Shown here: piece after piece, positions 8,389 through 16,923 of the stretch
How positions within the stretch are numbered: position 1 is the stretch's first letter
Layout: each line of letters starts with the position of its first letter
Source of the DNA: JAENVU01 sp046598395
Lineage (GTDB): Bacteria > Actinomycetota > Acidimicrobiia > IMCC26256 > JAENVU01
Length of the DNA stretch: 64,000 nt
Assembly: GCA_046598395.1 (NCBI GenBank)
Contig: JBKJIQ010000025.1
Coordinates: 16,568 to 80,567, forward strand
Direction of reading: 5' to 3'
The notes under the pieces: model-generated
The model's database searches: none
Told to the model about the DNA's origin: nothing
Seen by the model: only the letters and a program-made list of their open reading frames with translations
Made by a program: the position numbers and the translations under genes

Positions 8389-8772
8389 ATGGATCTACGT
8401 ACTGTGGCGCTGTACGCCTCGCGTGCTCGGGTAGGAATGGGTCTCGTGATGATGGCGGCGCCCCGGCTCGCATTCGGACCGCTCTACGGTTCGGCGGTGA
8501 GCGACCCCGCAGCCGCGGCGCTGGCTCGGATGATGGGCGCGCGTGAGGCCGCGCTGGGCGTCGGCGCGGCGATCGCAGTTGGAGAACAGCGCGGCAGCGC
8601 GAACTGGATCTCGATGCTCGCGTGTGCCGATGGAATGGATGCCGTCGTCAACCTCACCTCGCGTCGGCTTGGTTGGCGGGGTCGTGCCCTCGGCATCGTG
8701 GCGTCGATCTCTGCGGTGGCGCACCTGATGCTCGCGAGACGGCTTGCCGCCTCAACCGATCGCCTGGGTTAG
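8389..8772 (+). CDS. Small membrane protein of unknown function
   Basis: 127 residues, alanine-rich, with three or four probable membrane segments (VGMGLVMMAAPRLAF, REAALGVGAAIAV, ALGIVASISAVAHLMLA). It looks like the DUF4267-type small membrane proteins, but I cannot assign it firmly. ATG at 8389 follows GGATCGGGAG 5-8 nt upstream. It probably belongs to the same transcript as the preceding Gfo/Idh gene. Its stop overlaps the stop of the convergent acyltransferase gene by 4 bp. No function is proposed. Confidence 0.6.
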   Translation: MDLRTVALYASRARVGMGLVMMAAPRLAFGPLYGSAVSDPAAAALARMMGAREAALGVGAAIAVGEQRGSANWISMLACADGMDAVVNLTSRRLGWRGRALGIVASISAVAHLMLARRLAASTDRLG

Positions 8773-10142
8773 ACGTTCACGCGGGCGCGCGCTACTGCGG
8801 GCTCGCCCACGATTCCACCCACCTGCTCGACCACTCGTTCCCGGCTACCTCGAGCCGCAGTCAGCGCCTCGGTCGGTTCCCGGAACCAGGCCAGGCTGGC
8901 GCGGGTGTGGCTGAACCTCACCCACCGCGTGCGCCAAGCAATCCAAGCTATGCCCGAGATCGGGCCCGCGGCCGCGATCGCCGCCGCGGCCTTGCCGCCG
9001 AAGCGGCGATACGTGCGGTATGACTCGTAACCCCAGATCACTGGGAAGAAGAAGAAGCCGACCATGCCCTTGGCCGTGGCCTTCCATGCCGGATGTTCCA
9101 CCTGGTTTCCTGCGATCCGCGCGAGCAACACCACGGGTCCGTTGAGCACGACGCCGATGAGTGCAATGGGCGCGAGCAGCGCGCTGACGATGCCGAGTCG
9201 AATGAGGCGAAACCGCAGCCGCGCCGGATACAGGCGGGGGATCGCCTGCTTGTTGGTGACGCCGAGGACCGCGAGGTCGGCGAGATGGGTCTGCACCGCG
9301 CGCTCGAGTTCGAGAAATTCGGTGCTGGCTTCGCCGCCGCGATTTGCGATCACCGTAGCCAACGCGCGGTGTAGGGCGGACCGGTCGGCGAACGCGTGCT
9401 CGAAGGGAATCACGTCTTCGTCACCTTCGATCGCGATCGCCGCGGCACGGTCGATGACCATGGCTTCGCGCCACGTGGCGTGATTGAGGGTGACTTCGTG
9501 GAGCCGGTCGGAGAGCACTTCGGTCACGGCCCGAACCGTGGCAACGGGGTCGGAGTGATATCGCTGTACCCACTCACTCATCTCGATGGGCTTGCCGATG
9601 TGGATCGCAGCCTGTGAGCGGAATCGACCCTTGTCGGCGTACACGATTCCCACCGGAACGATCGAGACGTCCGGGACACCCTCGGCTGCCGCGCTGAGTG
9701 CGATCCGGGCCGCGCCGGTTTTCAAGGGGACGATGCGCGGCTCGCGATGCACATGACCCTCGGGGAAGATCGCGATCTGACCCTTCGCGGCGAGTACGGC
9801 GGTGCTCGCCGCGAATGTCTCGGCATTGTCGCCCGAGTCGCCGTCAGCACGTCGGTGCACCGGGACGACACCGGTCAGGTGAAAGAGGAGGCGCGCGGGT
9901 GGGTACTTCCAGAGGGTGCCGGCGGCGAGGAACCGGGGCAGAATCCCGAGTCGGCCGACGATGGCGATCGGATCCGCGAGTCCGTTGCTGTGATTGCTGG
10001 CAATGACCGCGGGTGAGTCGATGGGCATCCGGCTCATGCCGGTGACGTCGACCCTCCGGAGGAACACTGCCGTGAGGAGCCACGCCACATGCTTCAGGAA
10101 CCGGTAGGAGCGCGGAGGGGTTGGGCTAAAACTCGGGGCCAC
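8769..10142 (-). CDS. PlsC-like phospholipid/glycerolipid acyltransferase
   Basis: 457 residues. The N-terminal acyltransferase domain has NHSNGLADP (His51, Asp57; the H-x5-D spacing found in GPT2-like acyltransferases rather than H-x4-D) and the second block IFPEGHVHREPRIVPLKTG near residues 130-150. Hydrophobic segments occur at about 17-30 and at 310-370, indicating membrane association. These enzymes transfer acyl groups from acyl-CoA or acyl-ACP to glycerophosphate or lysophospholipids. It overlaps the 3' end of the upstream thioesterase gene by 17 bp, making a probable lipid operon of two thioesterases and one acyltransferase. The C-terminal half (about 220-457) is less typical. Confidence 0.82.
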   Translation of the reverse strand: MAPSFSPTPPRSYRFLKHVAWLLTAVFLRRVDVTGMSRMPIDSPAVIASNHSNGLADPIAIVGRLGILPRFLAAGTLWKYPPARLLFHLTGVVPVHRRADGDSGDNAETFAASTAVLAAKGQIAIFPEGHVHREPRIVPLKTGAARIALSAAAEGVPDVSIVPVGIVYADKGRFRSQAAIHIGKPIEMSEWVQRYHSDPVATVRAVTEVLSDRLHEVTLNHATWREAMVIDRAAAIAIEGDEDVIPFEHAFADRSALHRALATVIANRGGEASTEFLELERAVQTHLADLAVLGVTNKQAIPRLYPARLRFRLIRLGIVSALLAPIALIGVVLNGPVVLLARIAGNQVEHPAWKATAKGMVGFFFFPVIWGYESYRTYRRFGGKAAAAIAAAGPISGIAWIAWRTRWVRFSHTRASLAWFREPTEALTAARGSRERVVEQVGGIVGEPAVARARVNV

Positions 10143-10980
10143 GGACCTGAAGGTACCCGTTCGGTGAGGTCGGTCGCACGGTGGTCACCGCGAGGGCCAT
10201 GAGTCGGTCGGCGGCGCCGGCGTCGCGAACTTCCACACGGAGCAGCGAGCCGTCGGCCCGCTCGCCCTGCTCGACGACAGTCGCGGTCACGGGGCCTACC
10301 CGTCCTGGGCTCACGAAATGCAGGACCGCGTCGGTCGTGACCCATCCGGCCAATGAGTCCGGGTGGGTCTCGGCGGTCGCGTGAACACCCGCCAGGTCGA
10401 CGAGTGCGGCCGTGGCCCCGCCGTGCAGGATTCCCCACGGATTCTGCAGCGTCTCGGTGATGTCGATGGTGAGTTGGTTCACGGCGGTGGTGCGGATCCC
10501 GAGGAACTTCGACAGGGGTGGTCGATCGCCGGCATCGAGCGGAAGCGGGGCGAGGACCAAGGGCCGGTCGTAGTGGGGGGGTCCGTTCTCGGGTTGGAGC
10601 ACGGCGGAAGTGAGGCTGGCGTCGGCCACCAACGCATCGTGGCCGCCGATGTCCCGGATGGTCACCGTGGCGACGACCGCTTTGCTGCCGGCTCGCCGCA
10701 CTGTGGCGGCCAGTCCGAGTGGTCCCACGACGTCGAGCCGAATGCTGCGCAGCATGAGGTTGGTGGTGACGACCCACCCTGGGAGTGCGGCAAGCCCCGC
10801 GCATAGTCCGCCAACAGTGTCGGCGAGGGTGAGCAGCGCTCCCATTGCAATGCCGCCGTCCCGGGTGCGCAGGTGGGTGGAGGCGGGCGCGAAGCCTTCG
10901 AGCGATGCGGTTCCGGGTTGGGCCTCGCCGACCTCGCGCATCGTCAGCTCCATATAGCGCGCCATGCCGAAGCCGGTCAT
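10126..10980 (-). CDS. Double hot-dog thioesterase-like protein (second of tandem pair)
   Basis: 284 residues with two hot-dog repeats. The first half contains TRDGGIAMGALLTLADTVGGLCAG and the second PWGILHGGATAALVDLAGVHA, the latter matching the PaaI/YigI-type thioesterase signature with the central HGG. Such proteins cleave or bind acyl-CoA. The start ATG at 10980 overlaps the stop of the upstream paralogue as ATGA, so the pair is translationally coupled. The open frame continues upstream to 11763 but that section is antisense-like low-complexity sequence and was excluded. It overlaps the acyltransferase start by 17 bp. Substrate unknown; a role in lipid turnover is inferred from neighbours. 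Confidence 0.75.
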   Translation of the reverse strand: MTGFGMARYMELTMREVGEAQPGTASLEGFAPASTHLRTRDGGIAMGALLTLADTVGGLCAGLAALPGWVVTTNLMLRSIRLDVVGPLGLAATVRRAGSKAVVATVTIRDIGGHDALVADASLTSAVLQPENGPPHYDRPLVLAPLPLDAGDRPPLSKFLGIRTTAVNQLTIDITETLQNPWGILHGGATAALVDLAGVHATAETHPDSLAGWVTTDAVLHFVSPGRVGPVTATVVEQGERADGSLLRVEVRDAGAADRLMALAVTTVRPTSPNGYLQVRGPEF

Positions 10981-11843
10981 GGGACGCGAACTCCGCGGGC
11001 GCGCACGATCGTGGTGAGTTTGTGCTCGGCGCCCGCGTCGACCAGTTCCACGGACGCGGTCCCGCGCGCCGCGGTGGCCTCGAGCACGGTGGTGACAGAT
11101 CGCAGCGGCCCGATCCGCGCGAGTGCGAGGTACGTAATGTGCAGATCGACGACCGCGACCGGCGTGTGCGCGGCGCAGGTGAGCGCTCGCTCCGCGGCGA
11201 CCGCTCCGGTCATAGCCACCATTCCGCCTTGGGTCGCTCCGAGCGTGTTGCGCACGTAGTCGGTGATCGGAAGTTCGACGGTCCCGGTCTCGGCGTCGAC
11301 AATGGTGAGCCCCGTCGCGGTCTCCAATGGTGTGGTGAAACCTGAGTCGGGGAGCGCCATGGTGAGGCGGGTGACCGCATCGTTCTGATCGATGACGGGA
11401 TTGCCGTCGCGGCGCGGCAGGACCGCGAAGCTCATGGTGGCAAGACCAAGGTTCTGCCCGTCGGCGTGCAGTGCGACCTCGATCACCACAGTCGTGCGCC
11501 CGGAGCGGACCACCCGACCAATGGCCGACACGTCGACCACATGAGGGAGCGGCAGGAGGTGAAGGGTGAGATCCGCGGTGGCGATCCAATCGGGTCGCGC
11601 CGCGGTTGCGGCCAGTCCGCCTCCCAGCGCGTCGACCAGGGTGGCCAGCGCGCCGGGGTGGGTGACCCCGGTCTCGGATCGAAGGTGCTCGTTGACGGTG
11701 ATCCAACCTCGCGCCGTTGGCCCGTTGCCATCCAGGTTCGGTGACATCTCGGTCGTGAAGCACAGGTCGCGTAAGACATGGCGATCAGGCGGGTAGGAAG
11801 CCAAATCGGGACGGGTGTCGAGACGGGGATCAAGCGAAGGCAC
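10977..11843 (-). CDS. Double hot-dog thioesterase-like protein (first of tandem pair)
   Basis: 288 residues, paralogous in layout to the next gene. The N-terminal half has THPGALATLVDALGGGLAATAA and the C-terminal half NTLGATQGGMVAMTGAVAAERAL, each a hot-dog helix region, although the second has TQGG in place of HGG, which may mean that half is structural. The start is a GTG at 11843, only 17 bp from the earliest possible start of divergent yqgE; a slightly later start is possible. It is the first gene of the three-gene thioesterase/thioesterase/acyltransferase unit. Substrate unknown. Confidence 0.7.
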   Translation of the reverse strand: MPSLDPRLDTRPDLASYPPDRHVLRDLCFTTEMSPNLDGNGPTARGWITVNEHLRSETGVTHPGALATLVDALGGGLAATAARPDWIATADLTLHLLPLPHVVDVSAIGRVVRSGRTTVVIEVALHADGQNLGLATMSFAVLPRRDGNPVIDQNDAVTRLTMALPDSGFTTPLETATGLTIVDAETGTVELPITDYVRNTLGATQGGMVAMTGAVAAERALTCAAHTPVAVVDLHITYLALARIGPLRSVTTVLEATAARGTASVELVDAGAEHKLTTIVRARGVRVP

Positions 11844-11899
11844 GGGCGGGAAAGATATCGGTGTCCCCGGCTCGGCAACTCACGTGCGACGATAACGGG

Positions 11900-12442
11900 G
11901 TGTTGTCATCGACCCGAGGCCAACTGCTGGTGGCCTCTCCCGACCTCGACGACCCCAATTTCCGTCGGACCGTGGTGCTCGTCATCGCTCATGATGCTGA
12001 CGGCGCGCTCGGTGTGGTGATCAATCGACCTACCGACATTTCCGTCGGTGAAGCATTGGTGGATTGGGAACGGGTGGCCTCCGAGCCTGCGTGTCTCCAT
12101 GCGGGAGGACCGGTGGAACCTGATTCGGCAGTTGCGCTGGGGGAAGGGCCGCCGGACTCCACGGGATCCTCGCCAGGGGGGATCGTGGGCCTCATGCGTA
12201 CCGTCGATCTCGACGGCCGACCCGACGACTATCGCGCGGTCCGCGTGTTCGTGGGTTACTCGGGGTGGGGTGGTGGCCAGCTCGACAGCGAGATTGCGCG
12301 GGGTGACTGGATCGTGGTGGATGCGACGGTCGGCGATCTCACCACCGCAGCATCCGAGTCGCTGTGGCGCGACGTGCTGCGCCGCCAGCGCGGCCGCGTC
12401 GCGATGTTCGCCACGGCCTCGGAGGATCCCACCCTTAACTAA
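11900..12442 (+). CDS. YqgE/AlgH family protein
   Basis: About 180 residues from a GTG at 11900. The family opening is clear (RGQLLVASPDLDDPNFRRTVV), followed by ALGVVINRPTD, HAGGPVEPDSAVAL and VFVGYSGWGGGQLDSEI, all typical of UPF0301/YqgE. Molecular function is not established for the family. The frame is also open from GTG 11861, but that leaves 17 bp to the divergent gene and adds a non-conserved leader, so 11900 is preferred. The stop overlaps the stop of the convergent dehydrogenase gene (TTAACTAA at 12435-12442). Confidence 0.85.
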   Translation: MLSSTRGQLLVASPDLDDPNFRRTVVLVIAHDADGALGVVINRPTDISVGEALVDWERVASEPACLHAGGPVEPDSAVALGEGPPDSTGSSPGGIVGLMRTVDLDGRPDDYRAVRVFVGYSGWGGGQLDSEIARGDWIVVDATVGDLTTAASESLWRDVLRRQRGRVAMFATASEDPTLN

Positions 12443-13499
12443 GGAGCCCGCGACCAGTCACCAGCGGGAGGTCGAGGGTGGAGAGCACGCCGGGCGCGGA
12501 CGCGCACACCGCGGGTATCGCGTTGATGAGACGCATGCCGGTGGCCACGAGGCCGCCGGTGTTGTGATCGCCGTCTTCGCCCATCATCTCGAGCTCGAGG
12601 GTGTAGTTGGGTGAGCCTTCGATCGTGATCCGATACCCGCCACTTCCCTTGGGTTGGGGCCAATCCGGGGCAATGTCGGGATGCATGCGGGTCACGTGCT
12701 CAACGATGATCGCCGGACGGCCGCGTACCCAACCCTGGACTTCGAAACGCAGGCCGGCCATCGTTCCGGCGGCGATCGGACCTACCGCCGTCTCGAAGTC
12801 GGCCGTGGCCGGGAACTTCTCCACCACCTCGCGAATCTCGTCGATCGTCTCGCCGAGTCCAGCCGCAATCATGTGCAGCACTCCGCCCCAAGCGAAGGTG
12901 AGTCCGCCGGGGATCAGGAGCAACGGGGTGTGTTCGAGCGGCCCGCCGAAGCCCATGGTGTCGAAGAGCACCTCGGGTTGGAGGTACGTGGAATAGTCGA
13001 GGTTCTCCACAATCCGGATCGAGTCGATGCGTTCGCAGAATCCACTCGCCATGAGCGGGAGCAGGTCGTTGGCGAAACCGGGATCGATGCCAGAGGTGAA
13101 GCATGAGGTGTTTCCGGCTTCGCACGCGGCGCGGAGTTGCCGTACCCACCCGCGTGGTGCGGTGGGCGGGAAGATCAAGGACACGACGGCAGTCGAGACC
13201 ACGTTCTTGCCGGACTCGAGCAGACGACACATGTCGTCCACGGCCTCTTGCGGTCGCAGGTCGCCGGTGGCGGTGTACACCACCACGTCCGCGTCGAGCG
13301 CCAGGAGTGCATCGGCATCGTTGGTGGCGAGCACGCCGGTGGGTTGGTCCAGCCCACAGAGCGTGGAGGCGTCCTTGCCCGCCTTCGTTGCGGAATGGAC
13401 CCACAAGCCGACGAGTTTGAGGTCGGGATGTCCGATGATGGAACGGAGGGTGTGCTGGCCGACGTTGCCGGTGGACCACTGCATCACGCGAAGAGTCAT
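12435..13499 (-). CDS. Dihydrodipicolinate-reductase-like NAD(P)H dehydrogenase
   Basis: 354 residues. The N-terminal Rossmann domain (MTLRVMQWSTGNVGQHTLR) resembles DapB and 2,4-diaminopentanoate dehydrogenase-type proteins, with TGNVGQ as the cofactor loop. The central part has the characteristic TSGIDPGFANDLLPL. Actinobacteria carry many copies of this family, usually annotated as DapB N-terminal-domain dehydrogenases; true lysine-pathway DapB is shorter (about 250-270 residues), so that role is unlikely. It is divergent from msrA. The substrate is unknown. Confidence 0.75.
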   Translation of the reverse strand: MTLRVMQWSTGNVGQHTLRSIIGHPDLKLVGLWVHSATKAGKDASTLCGLDQPTGVLATNDADALLALDADVVVYTATGDLRPQEAVDDMCRLLESGKNVVSTAVVSLIFPPTAPRGWVRQLRAACEAGNTSCFTSGIDPGFANDLLPLMASGFCERIDSIRIVENLDYSTYLQPEVLFDTMGFGGPLEHTPLLLIPGGLTFAWGGVLHMIAAGLGETIDEIREVVEKFPATADFETAVGPIAAGTMAGLRFEVQGWVRGRPAIIVEHVTRMHPDIAPDWPQPKGSGGYRITIEGSPNYTLELEMMGEDGDHNTGGLVATGMRLINAIPAVCASAPGVLSTLDLPLVTGRGLLS

Positions 13500-13558
13500 G
13501 GCTGCGACCGTAATGAATGGATCCCGTCGACGACAATATGCACACAGGAAGGAACCCT

Positions 13559-14221
13559 GTGGCTTTTCGATTCCCGAAGTTTTCGAACCAGACGATGGTC
13601 GACCCGGAGCGAGCGCTGCCCGGTCGGGCCGAGGAGATCACCGTGACCGACACTCATTTCGTGAATGGCAACCCGCTGCAGGCCCCGTATCCCGAGGGTC
13701 TCGAATCCGCAATGTTCGCGCTCGGATGTTTCTGGGGTGCCGAGCGCAAGTTCTGGGTCCTCGACGGCGTGTACACGACGGCCGTCGGTTACGCGGCGGG
13801 CACCACGCCGAACCCCACGTACCAAGAAGTGTGTGGTGGGCGCACGGGCCATACCGAAGCAGTGTTGGTGGTGTTCGACCCGTCGGTCGTCTCCTACGGC
13901 GAACTGCTGCGCGTGTTCTGGGAATCGCATGACCCGACCCAAGGGATGCGTCAGGGCAATGACGTCGGCACGCAATACCGCTCCGGCGTGTACTGGTTCA
14001 CCGAAGGGCAACGTGATGCGATCGAAGCGTCGCGTGCGATGTTCCAGGAAGGCCTCACCGCCGCGGGCTACGGCGAAATCACGACCGAGGTCCTCCCCGC
14101 GCCGGAGTTCTATTTCGCCGAGGATTACCACCAGCAGTACCTCGCTAAGAACCCCGGCGGCTACTGCGGACTGGGCGGTACTGGCGTGTCGTGCCCGGTG
14201 GGAGTCGGCGAGACCACCTGA
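13559..14221 (+). CDS. msrA: Peptide methionine sulfoxide reductase A
   Basis: 220 residues. The active site GCFWGAERKFW places catalytic Cys57 (numbering from the chosen start), and YVGYAAG-like VGYAAGTT, GRTGHTEAV and SHDPTQGMRQGNDVGTQYRS are the family hallmarks. A recycling cysteine pair is supplied by the tail YCGLGGTGVSC. The enzyme repairs S-methionine sulfoxide using thioredoxin. The GTG at 13559 is preferred because AGGAAGGAA lies 5 nt upstream; the frame is also open from ATGs at 13517 and 13538 with no ribosome site. It is divergent from the DapB-like gene and convergent with a hypothetical gene. Confidence 0.93.
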   Translation: MAFRFPKFSNQTMVDPERALPGRAEEITVTDTHFVNGNPLQAPYPEGLESAMFALGCFWGAERKFWVLDGVYTTAVGYAAGTTPNPTYQEVCGGRTGHTEAVLVVFDPSVVSYGELLRVFWESHDPTQGMRQGNDVGTQYRSGVYWFTEGQRDAIEASRAMFQEGLTAAGYGEITTEVLPAPEFYFAEDYHQQYLAKNPGGYCGLGGTGVSCPVGVGETT

Positions 14222-14249
14222 ATCATTTCGACGACTCTCAGACGCCGGT

Positions 14250-14708
14250 TCAGGTTGCCTGCACCAAGGGTTCCAGCGCGGTGATGTAGTCGACGAGGCG
14301 TGACGCGATCTCGAACGCAATACCGGGATCGCTCAGATCGGGGTCGAGCCAGGTCTCCGAGATACGACGCCAGTTCTCGGCTCGGCCGAGGAACGGGGCA
14401 ACCTCGGCTTCCTCTCCGATTTCCTTGCGCCACCGCTTCTCGTTCGCGGTGAGGCGCGCGATCACCGCGTCGTTGTCATGCGCTTTGGAATGCTCCGAAT
14501 GGAACCCGACTTCGAGGGCGAGCGTGCGCGCATCGGGCACATCGCGTGCCCCCACCACCTGGGCTTCGTAGTGCTCCTTGGTGGCCTTCGCAGTGTTGAA
14601 CCACACCTTGATGCCGTACCGGTGGGACTTCACGTGCAGCGTGCCGAGCTCTGCGGGGAGCAGACCGCGGACGGCGTCCTCCACGTCGGCAAAGAGTGAT
14701 GGTTCCAT
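14250..14708 (-). CDS. Conserved-looking hypothetical protein
   Basis: 152 residues, highly charged and soluble, with a probable helical middle (NDAVIARLTANEKRWRKEIG). I do not recognise a family. The N-terminal portion (HVKSHRYGIKVWFNTAKATK) could be strand-rich. The start ATG at 14708 is 34 bp before the downstream start of the EamA gene stop region on the same strand, so it follows the transporter gene in the leftward direction and may be cotranscribed. Codon use looks like its neighbours. No function is proposed. Confidence 0.6.
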   Translation of the reverse strand: MEPSLFADVEDAVRGLLPAELGTLHVKSHRYGIKVWFNTAKATKEHYEAQVVGARDVPDARTLALEVGFHSEHSKAHDNDAVIARLTANEKRWRKEIGEEAEVAPFLGRAENWRRISETWLDPDLSDPGIAFEIASRLVDYITALEPLVQAT

Positions 14709-14742
14709 CGCTCCAGCATGACCGCGAGCGGCCCGGGGAGCG

Positions 14743-15582
14743 TCAGAGGGAGATGAGGACGAGCCCGACCACCGCCAGCGCCAGACCGGCGATGCGGCCG
14801 CGACCGATGCGTTCGTGTCCGAAGGCGCGGGCGAGGAGCACGGTCACGGCCGGGAACAGGTTGGCGACGGGCGCCACCACGCTCAGCAGGCCTTGCCGGA
14901 CCGCGACCACGAGGAGTGCATTGGCGGCGGCGTCGGTCAGGCCGGAGATCGTGACGATCGGGAGCACCGAGCGCGGGAGTCGCCACCGCTGCTTGAAGAG
15001 TGGAAGTCCGATCGCCAGCACCACTACCGGCGCCACCCGGGCGGCGACGGCGGTCCAAAGGCCGGCACCGTGCGATGTCTCCGAGATCAGGATCAGGTAG
15101 AGGCCAAAGCCAACGGCGGCCCCGAGCCCGCACTGGATTTCGACGCGACGGCCGAGCGCGCCCTCGGTCGTGGGTTCCTCTGCCGATCCGGCGACCACGC
15201 CGATGGCGACGAGCGCGATCACAATGCCGATGATTGCGACGACACCCGGTTGTTCACCGCGTGCCAGGCCCCAGGTGACCTGAAGGATCGCCGCTCCCAC
15301 CGCGCTCAGCGGTGCAACCACACTCGCCCGCCCCTGCGAGAGGCCGCGGTACAGCAATGCCAGCCCGCATACCCCGAGCAGTCCGGCGATCGCGCTCAGA
15401 ACCAAATCTGCGAGCGTCGGGCTCCCGTGGGTGAAGGAGGCAAACCCGAGGAGCAGCACCAAACCGATGGCTTCGGTAGCGAGAATGACCGCGGTCTCCG
15501 GTGCTCGGCGTGAGGCCAGACCGCCGGTGAAATCGCCCGTGCCCCACGCGCACGCGGCGAGTAGCCCGAACAAGATCGCCAT
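14743..15582 (-). CDS. EamA/DMT-superfamily transporter
   Basis: 279 residues with about ten hydrophobic segments in two EamA halves. The N-terminal start (ILFGLLAACAWGTGDFTGGL) and the second half (TISGLTDAAANALLVVAVRQG) both show the internal-duplication pattern of drug/metabolite transporters. The substrate may be a metabolite or amino acid for export; it cannot be specified. The start ATG is at 15582. Upstream lies a pair of identical 20-bp direct repeats (15679-15721), then the stop of the propeller gene on the same strand. Confidence 0.82.
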   Translation of the reverse strand: MAILFGLLAACAWGTGDFTGGLASRRAPETAVILATEAIGLVLLLGFASFTHGSPTLADLVLSAIAGLLGVCGLALLYRGLSQGRASVVAPLSAVGAAILQVTWGLARGEQPGVVAIIGIVIALVAIGVVAGSAEEPTTEGALGRRVEIQCGLGAAVGFGLYLILISETSHGAGLWTAVAARVAPVVVLAIGLPLFKQRWRLPRSVLPIVTISGLTDAAANALLVVAVRQGLLSVVAPVANLFPAVTVLLARAFGHERIGRGRIAGLALAVVGLVLISL

Positions 15583-15678
15583 GCGCCGGACCGTACTCGC
15601 GGCGCCCGCGGTGACCGCGACGCATCTGCGAGGGAGGCGTCCCGACGATCATCAACCGTGGCTGCACACGGCGGTCGT

Positions 15679-15721
15679 GAACGAGCCGGACGAGCAATGA
15701 AGAACGAGCCGGACGAGCAAT
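15679..15721. repeat. Two identical 20-bp direct repeats upstream of the EamA gene
   Basis: GAACGAGCCGGACGAGCAAT occurs at 15679-15698 and again at 15702-15721, separated by 3 bp (period 23). The second copy runs into the stop codon of the propeller gene. The complement contains GCTCGTCCGG, the same decamer found in the repeats at 821-831. Possible operator or slipped-strand duplication; not decidable here. Confidence 0.6.
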
Positions 15722-16923
15722 TAGGACGTCCCGAAGATCATGATGGAGCCGGTGTAGTTGGCGACCCAGATGTGGCCGGTGGCGCGGTCATAGGTGATGC
15801 CGATCGGGTGGTACCCGGTCTGCACGTCCTGGATGTTGCCCATCGTGGTGGCATCCAGCGTGCTCATCGTGTTTGACTCGTAGTTCACGACGTACAGGTG
15901 TTTCCCATCGGTGGAGATCGCCATGCTGCGGGGCGCCCGGCCGGTCGAGACCTTGGCTTGCACCACGCCGTTCACCGGGTCGAGTTTGGCCACACGGCCT
16001 TCGCCGTTCAGCGTGGCGTACAGCGTGAGGCCATCGGGAGACAGCACAAGATGGCGTGGTCCCGCACCCACGTTGTAGATCCAGGAAAGTCCAAAACCGG
16101 CAAGGTCGATACGTGCGATGTTCTGGGTTCCCATCACTGCCACGTAGGCGGTTCGAGAGTCAGGCGTGATGACGATGCCGCGCGGGTACGGGCCGAGGGG
16201 GATCCGCTTCACCTCGGCGTTGGTCGCGAGGTCGATGATGCTGGCGTCGAAGCTGCACCAGTTGGTGACGACGAGCAACCTGCCGTCCGGGGATACCGCG
16301 ACGTACTTGGGGACTGCGCCCACGGGGATCACTGCGTCGATGGCGAGGGTGGCGATATCCACCCGGTAGACGAAGCTCGTGTCGGTTCCGTCGCCAGCCT
16401 GGCAATCGTCACTACCTTCAGGGCCAAACCCGGTGCCGTACATCGAGTAGTTGGAGATGTAGGCCTTCGTGCCGTCGGGGCTGAACGCGACTTCGACGGG
16501 CGCACCCCGTACCGGGCCAGGGTGCCCGCCGATGCCGAATGCGCTGAGATCGACGGCGTCGGGAATCGTCTTGGCGAGATCGCCGTTGCGGTCGTAGACC
16601 GTGATCGAATGTTTGTACATCATGTTCTGCGCGAAGACGTAGCCGCGGCCGGATGCGACCACGCTCTTCGGTGCGATGTCGCCGGTCACGGTGCGCAGGA
16701 GAGCCAAGGTGCCGTCGGAGTTGGGGATGGGCAGGGTCGTGGTCGTGGTGCTGGTTGATGTGCTGCTCGTGCTCGAGGATCGCGTCGTTCCGGCTGCGCC
16801 GGGGTCGTTTCGGTCCGCGCGGTTCGCGCGATTCGCACCGGAGTCCGAGCGTGAGGCCACGAGCACACTGACGAGGACCACGGTGACTGCGAGTAGGACG
16901 ATGAGTCCGAGCCGGCGCATCAC
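15721..16923 (-). CDS. Exported YncE-like beta-propeller protein
   Basis: 400 residues. An N-terminal hydrophobic segment (residues 5-23, LGLIVLLAVTVVLVSVLVA) acts as signal peptide or anchor, followed by a Ser/Thr-rich linker (about 40-65). The remainder shows repeated blades of YncE/surface-layer type: DGTKAYISNY, DGRLLVVTNW, DSRTAYVAVMG, DGLTLYATLNG, DGKHLYVVNYE and a final HIWVANYTG. Such propellers are extracytoplasmic binding proteins without known catalysis. It overlaps the downstream LLM monooxygenase gene by 4 bp, placing it as the last gene in the leftward unit AKR-LLM-propeller. A similar propeller lipoprotein is at 26.3 kb. Confidence 0.75.
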   Translation of the reverse strand: MMRRLGLIVLLAVTVVLVSVLVASRSDSGANRANRADRNDPGAAGTTRSSSTSSTSTSTTTTTLPIPNSDGTLALLRTVTGDIAPKSVVASGRGYVFAQNMMYKHSITVYDRNGDLAKTIPDAVDLSAFGIGGHPGPVRGAPVEVAFSPDGTKAYISNYSMYGTGFGPEGSDDCQAGDGTDTSFVYRVDIATLAIDAVIPVGAVPKYVAVSPDGRLLVVTNWCSFDASIIDLATNAEVKRIPLGPYPRGIVITPDSRTAYVAVMGTQNIARIDLAGFGLSWIYNVGAGPRHLVLSPDGLTLYATLNGEGRVAKLDPVNGVVQAKVSTGRAPRSMAISTDGKHLYVVNYESNTMSTLDATTMGNIQDVQTGYHPIGITYDRATGHIWVANYTGSIMIFGTS

